DNA from: Geosiphon pyriformis
Lineage: Eukaryota > Glomeromycota > Glomeromycetes > Archaeosporales > Geosiphonaceae
Assembly: GCA_016748015.1 (NCBI GenBank)
Contig: JAAOMT010000627.1
Coordinates: 251,884 to 263,180, forward strand
DNA length: 11,297 nt
Reading direction: 5' to 3'
Under the pieces are notes generated by a model, which ran no database searches, was not told the DNA's origin, and saw nothing but the letters and a program-made list of their open reading frames with translations. This document shows positions 8,248 to 11,297 of the stretch, piece by piece; the first letter of the stretch is position 1; every line of letters starts with the position of its first letter. The position numbers and the translations under genes are program-made.

Positions 8248-8928
8248 TGCAGACCAAAGCTAGAATGCTCAGTTTGCAAGAAGAAACTCTCGTCTATGAC
8301 TGCATGCAGCACACTGGACAAAAACCCAAAAAACCTCACCCACTACTATTATAACTGTTGTAACAAAGAAAAATACGATTACCCAGAAAGACACGGAAAA
8401 TGGGACGAGAAACCATGCCTCGCTTGTGGAGAACCGTTACTAAGAGGGTGCAACTGGCATGACTTACTAGGCAGAGGAGGAACATGTGACACAACTTGCC
8501 AATACACAATTTTCATCTGTGACTGGGTAAGAGAAGGAACGCCATTCGAAGCAGTGTTCAACAGAGTGTTAAAAAGACTACAGCACTATCCACACAACGA
8601 GGACGAGTTGTACAACACTGCACAAGCCAAAGTAAGAGGAGGAACTGCCGAAGAAATACGACATTGGAAAGAGTCAGCCGAAGTAGCCGATGAAGTTGCT
8701 AGCTACAACATGTTCGACCCAGTGGACGAATTCCAGGACTACTACCAACAACTATGCCCCACTCGACAAGAGCAAGAACAATATCTCGCCCAAATCAACA
8801 TTTACCTCTGCAAAAACTGTCTCATCCCATGCCAAAATCAGTGCTGTGAAGAGTATCAAGATGAAAGGGACTTAGAAAGAAAAATGGAAATTGAGAATCA
8901 GCAGTCTCAAAATCAATCAATAAATTAA
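8248..8928 (+). pseudogene. Pol segment 2: Cys-rich putative zinc-binding domain, unknown function
   Basis: About 226 residues with many cysteines, many in CxxC spacing: CSVC at 8266, NCC, CLACGEPLL, GCNWHD, GRGGTCDTTC, and a second cluster CKNCLIPCQNQCC near the end. Between the clusters is a long helical, acidic region (about 8560-8780). The arrangement suggests two or more structural zinc sites, but I do not recognise a named family. It stays in the same frame as the protease before it and the dUTPase after it, so it was part of Pol rather than a separate gene. Coding probably begins upstream of the first ATG at 8296, because CSVC precedes it. It ends at a TAA (8926-8928) after a Gln/Asn-rich tail; the frame continues directly into the dUTPase. 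Possible roles are nucleic-acid binding or a scaffold within the particle; neither is shown. Confidence 0.6.
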
Positions 8929-9804
8929 CAAGACTCACCTGACGGTCCCGAGTCAGAAAAATTTGTAGCCTATACTGACCTAGAACAGGTAACCAATATC
9001 CGATACTTCGACAACGGGCACTTAGGAATAATACCTGAAAGAGCCCATCCAACTGATGCCAGATTCGATTTACGTTATCAGAAAAACCAATCTACAACGT
9101 TACCACCCAGGAGCATCACTAAAATCAACCTAAAAATAGTGGTTGAAATTCCGCCAGAAATAATGGTTCAAATGGCGTCGCGATCAAGCCTCGCGAAAAA
9201 AGGAATAAGCATTCAAGGAGGAGTAATTGACTCTGGATACACTGGAAATTTGATGGTTTTGCTACAGAACAATTCAGAAAAGCCTTATACCATTGAATCT
9301 AAGGAAAAGATTGCACAAGCAATTTTCCTACCATTGGTAAAAATTGAGAAATTCGTGCCAGTAGAAAATCGTGAGGAATTGTCACAAACAACGAGAGGAA
9401 CTTTTGGTTTCGGATCAACAGGAAAAGGAATTGAAGTAAATTTTGTTAAAACAATAGAGGAAAAAGGCGAAGTAATTAAAAATGAGTGGTCTATCACGCT
9501 CTTACCATATGGAAAATCAGAAATAAGAATAAAAAGAACAATTAAAGAAAAAGATCTAATATTTGAGTCTTACCCAGAAACTTGCCAACAGTTTCTCATA
9601 GGACTTACTAACCTTTTTATTCCAGCTGATAAAGCTCAATGGATAAAAATTCCTATTGCAAACACCACAAAAGAACCCGTCTACATTCCGGAAGATACCA
9701 TCATTAGATACCTCAGAACGGAGCTAGAAAACGTGTCAACACCACAAGAAATTCTAAATTTCCAAGAAATCGCCCTCTATTGTGAACTCACTTCAATAAA
9801 TTGA
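8929..9804 (+). pseudogene. Pol segment 3: trimeric-type dUTPase plus beta-rich domain
   Basis: dUTPase hydrolyses dUTP to dUMP and pyrophosphate, limiting uracil in newly made DNA. All five family motifs are visible in order. Motif 1 is TDARFDLR (9052-9075; usually DAGxDL, so Gly is Arg here). Motif 2 is SRSSLA (9178-9195). Motif 3 is GGVIDSGYTGNL (from 9217), with the water-activating Asp at 9229-9231 and the Tyr at 9238-9240. Motif 4 is KEKIAQAIF (about 9301). Motif 5 is RGTFGFGSTG (9394-9423) with the uracil-stacking Phe. The spacing, about 125 residues from motif 1 to 5, matches trimeric dUTPases. After motif 5, about 125 residues of alternating hydrophobic strands follow (KIPIANTTKEPVYIPEDT). 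This 292-codon stretch has no stop, and the upstream and downstream stops (8926-8928, 9802-9804) lie in the same pol frame. The Gly-to-Arg change in motif 1 and Gly-to-Lys in motif 4 may weaken activity. It is part of Pol, not a host gene. Confidence 0.88.
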
Positions 9805-10833
9805 CAACAACCATTAGAATGCTATCAATTTACGCCAAAAGAATTGGCCAAATTAAACATTGGAACAATGGATCCTGACCAACAGCGACAATTAAAAGCA
9901 TTAATTTTAAAATACTCTGATATATTTTCAAGAAATGGCAAATTTGGAAGAACCAACTTGGTTCAACACCAAATCCCCACTGGAGACGCCAGACCTGAAA
10001 AACAATGCGCTTACCATGTCCCACCAATGGAGCATAATTTTATCAGAGAAGAAGTCCAAAGCATGTTAGAAAAAGGAATAATACAACTATCAATGAGCCC
10101 ATGGTCCTCACCAGTTGTTTTAGTAAGGAAAAAGAACGGAAAAATTAGATTTTGCGTTGACTATTGCAAACTAAACAGCAAAACAACCAAAGACTCATAC
10201 CCAATACCATTAATTGACAAAATCTTCGACGTTTTTGGAGGAGCAAAATGGTTTTCTACACTGGACTTGACCAGTAAGTACTGGCAAGTAGAAATAGACC
10301 CAAAGGACAGGCATAAAACAGCATTCACAACACAAAATGACAATTATGAGTTCAATGTAATGTCATTTGGATTAACAAACACTCCTGTGACATTCCAAAG
10401 ACTAATGGACGTAATTTACTCCAGAATCTTGTGGCAATCCGTTGTTGTCTACTTGGATGATACAAATGTTTTCTCGTCAAAATTGACAGATCATCTCCAA
10501 CATTTACAACAAGTTTTTGAGAGATTGAGACATGCTGAACTTAAACTAAATCTAGAAAAATGTTTCTTTGGAAAAAATGAGCTAGCATTTTTAGGACATG
10601 TAGTTGGAAAAGATGGAATAAAACCAGATCCATCAAAAATAGACAAAGTGAAAAATTTTCCAGTACCTCGAAACGTTTTAGAAGTTAGAAGCTTTTTAGG
10701 ACTTATATCTTACTACTGCCACTTTGTAGAAAACTTTTCAAACATCGCCAAACCCCTTAATTACCTATTATCTAATAATGTGAAGTTTGAATGGACTGAA
10801 GCACAACAAAAAGCTTTTGAGTACCTTAGATAA
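9805..10833 (+). pseudogene. Pol segment 4: Ty3/gypsy reverse transcriptase
   Basis: Copies element RNA into cDNA inside the particle. The fold is complete by motif. WSSPVVLVRKKNGKIRFCVDY lies at about 10102-10164. TLDLTSKYWQVEI carries the first catalytic Asp at 10264-10266. FNVMSFGLTNTPVTFQRLM and VVYLDDTNVFS follow, with YLDD at 10450-10461. LGHVVGKDGIKPDP marks the thumb and connection. Several usually invariant positions differ: DYRKLN reads DYCKLN, SGYWQ reads SKYWQ, PFGLTNAP reads SFGLTNTP. The catalytic aspartates remain. The frame is open from after TGA 9802-9804 to TAA 10831-10833; the latter follows EYLR where relatives often have a Gln, so the RNase H downstream is the same protein. 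Confidence 0.93.
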
Positions 10834-11256
10834 AAGCTCATTGAATCACCAATAATGATCTATCCAAATTTCAACAAGAAATTCAGTTTGGCCACAGATG
10901 CCTCTGGAACTGGACTTGAAGCCAGTCTGTCACAAAAAGATGATAATGGAAAAGAACGTGTAATTGCTTATGCCAGCAGAAGTCTCAGTACAGCAGAACA
11001 AAACTACACAGCACATGAACTTAAATGCTTAGCAGTAGTCTGGAGTTGTGTTCACTTTGACACATATTTACGGTACCAACCCTTTGAGATTACGACAGAT
11101 CATAGAGGTCTGGTCTGGTTAAATAACAAGAAAGCGCTAAAAGGAAAATACGCCAGATGGTCACAAACATTAGTACCATACGATTATATTATCAAATACA
11201 AAGAAGGTACCAAAAATGCTAATGCCAACTGTTTGTCAAGAATGAGACACACATAA
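10834..11256 (+). pseudogene. Pol segment 5: retrotransposon RNase H
   Basis: Would degrade the RNA of the RNA/DNA hybrid during reverse transcription. Continuing in the RT frame, it shows FSLATDASGTG (first Asp 10897-10899), YTAHELKCLAVVW (Glu 11017-11019) and ITTDHRGLVWL (Asp 11098-11100). It ends with NANANCLSRM, where relatives have an Asp before xLSR; here that fourth acidic residue is Asn (11227-11229), one G-to-A change. Two further Gly positions of the TDASGxGLGA motif are also altered (GLEASL). The TAA at 11254-11256 comes shortly after LSRM, earlier than the integrase that should follow. Confidence 0.9.
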
Positions 11257-11297
11257 AAATCACCAACCCACCTGCCACAACAACAATGAACAACAAA
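11257..11297 (+). other. Start of the RNase H-integrase linker, truncated by window end
   Basis: The pol frame continues for ten codons after the TAA, then meets TGA at 11287-11289. The sequence is Pro/Gln/His-rich and has no recognisable motif. The integrase would be expected downstream of the window. Confidence 0.4.

Larger units (their letters stand above)
4726..11297 (+). mobile_element. Ty3/gypsy LTR retrotransposon with dUTPase domain, 5' part
   Basis: The order is a probable 5' LTR, primer-binding-like site, gag with CCHC knuckle, then pol in the +1 frame with protease, Cys-rich domain, dUTPase, reverse transcriptase and RNase H. RT followed directly by RNase H with TDAS and LSR motifs, and no integrase between protease and RT, separates it from Ty1/copia, where integrase precedes RT. 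The window ends 41 bases after the RNase H stop, so integrase and the 3' LTR are not visible. The copy is non-autonomous: gag has one internal stop and pol seven premature ones. It lies head to head with, and apparently inside, the minus-strand LINE fragment. There is no env-like frame within the window. Confidence 0.9.

Noticed and set aside
8929-9804. Host dUTPase gene
   Set aside because: It is in frame with protease and RT on both sides and has retrotransposon sequence fused to its C-terminus.
469-11256. Alternative genetic code with reassigned stop codons
   Set aside because: TAA, TAG and TGA all occur inside the frames at positions where different amino acids are expected, and catalytic residues are lost too; decay explains it better.

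Overview
This window is a graveyard of transposable elements from a eukaryotic, AT-rich, repeat-laden genome. I see no host gene, tRNA, rRNA or bacterial-type operon. The protein styles point to a fungus, most likely an arbuscular mycorrhizal (Glomeromycotina, Rhizophagus/Gigaspora-like) genome. These are a pogo/Tigger transposase, a LINE-like ORF2 ending in RNase H plus a zf-RVT finger and a long tail, and a Ty3/gypsy pol with an inserted dUTPase. The organism call is inference from remembered protein style, not a database match.

Layout. Bases 1-288 hold nothing I recognise. Bases ~289-2168 are a decayed pogo/Tigger-like DNA transposon whose single-frame transposase (469-1950) carries seven in-frame stops and has lost two of its three catalytic aspartates. 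Bases ~2171-3110 are almost pure A/T with no gene. Bases ~3111-4725 are the 3' part of a minus-strand non-LTR retrotransposon (RNase H, zinc finger, C-terminal extension, short 3' UTR, A-rich tail). Its homology stops abruptly at ~4725, where a Ty3/gypsy element starts in plus orientation.

The Ty3/gypsy element fills 4726 to the window end. It has a probable 5' LTR (4726-~5593) with a four-copy 23-bp tandem repeat and a TATA-like box, then a primer-binding-like site (5596). Next come gag with a CCHC knuckle (5676-7487) and pol in the +1 frame (7444-11256). Pol runs in the order aspartic protease, linker, Cys-rich domain, trimeric-type dUTPase, beta-rich domain, reverse transcriptase, RNase H. 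Integrase and the 3' LTR lie beyond the window.

The most interesting feature is the protease/Cys-rich/dUTPase/RT order. It suggests the element carried its own dUTP-removing enzyme, presumably to keep uracil out of its cDNA. The dUTPase segment is stop-free and retains recognisable versions of all five motifs, although neighbouring segments are interrupted. All three elements have decayed mainly by substitutions rather than indels, and most of their stops can be explained by single C-to-T or G-to-A changes, so a transition-biased process is plausible.
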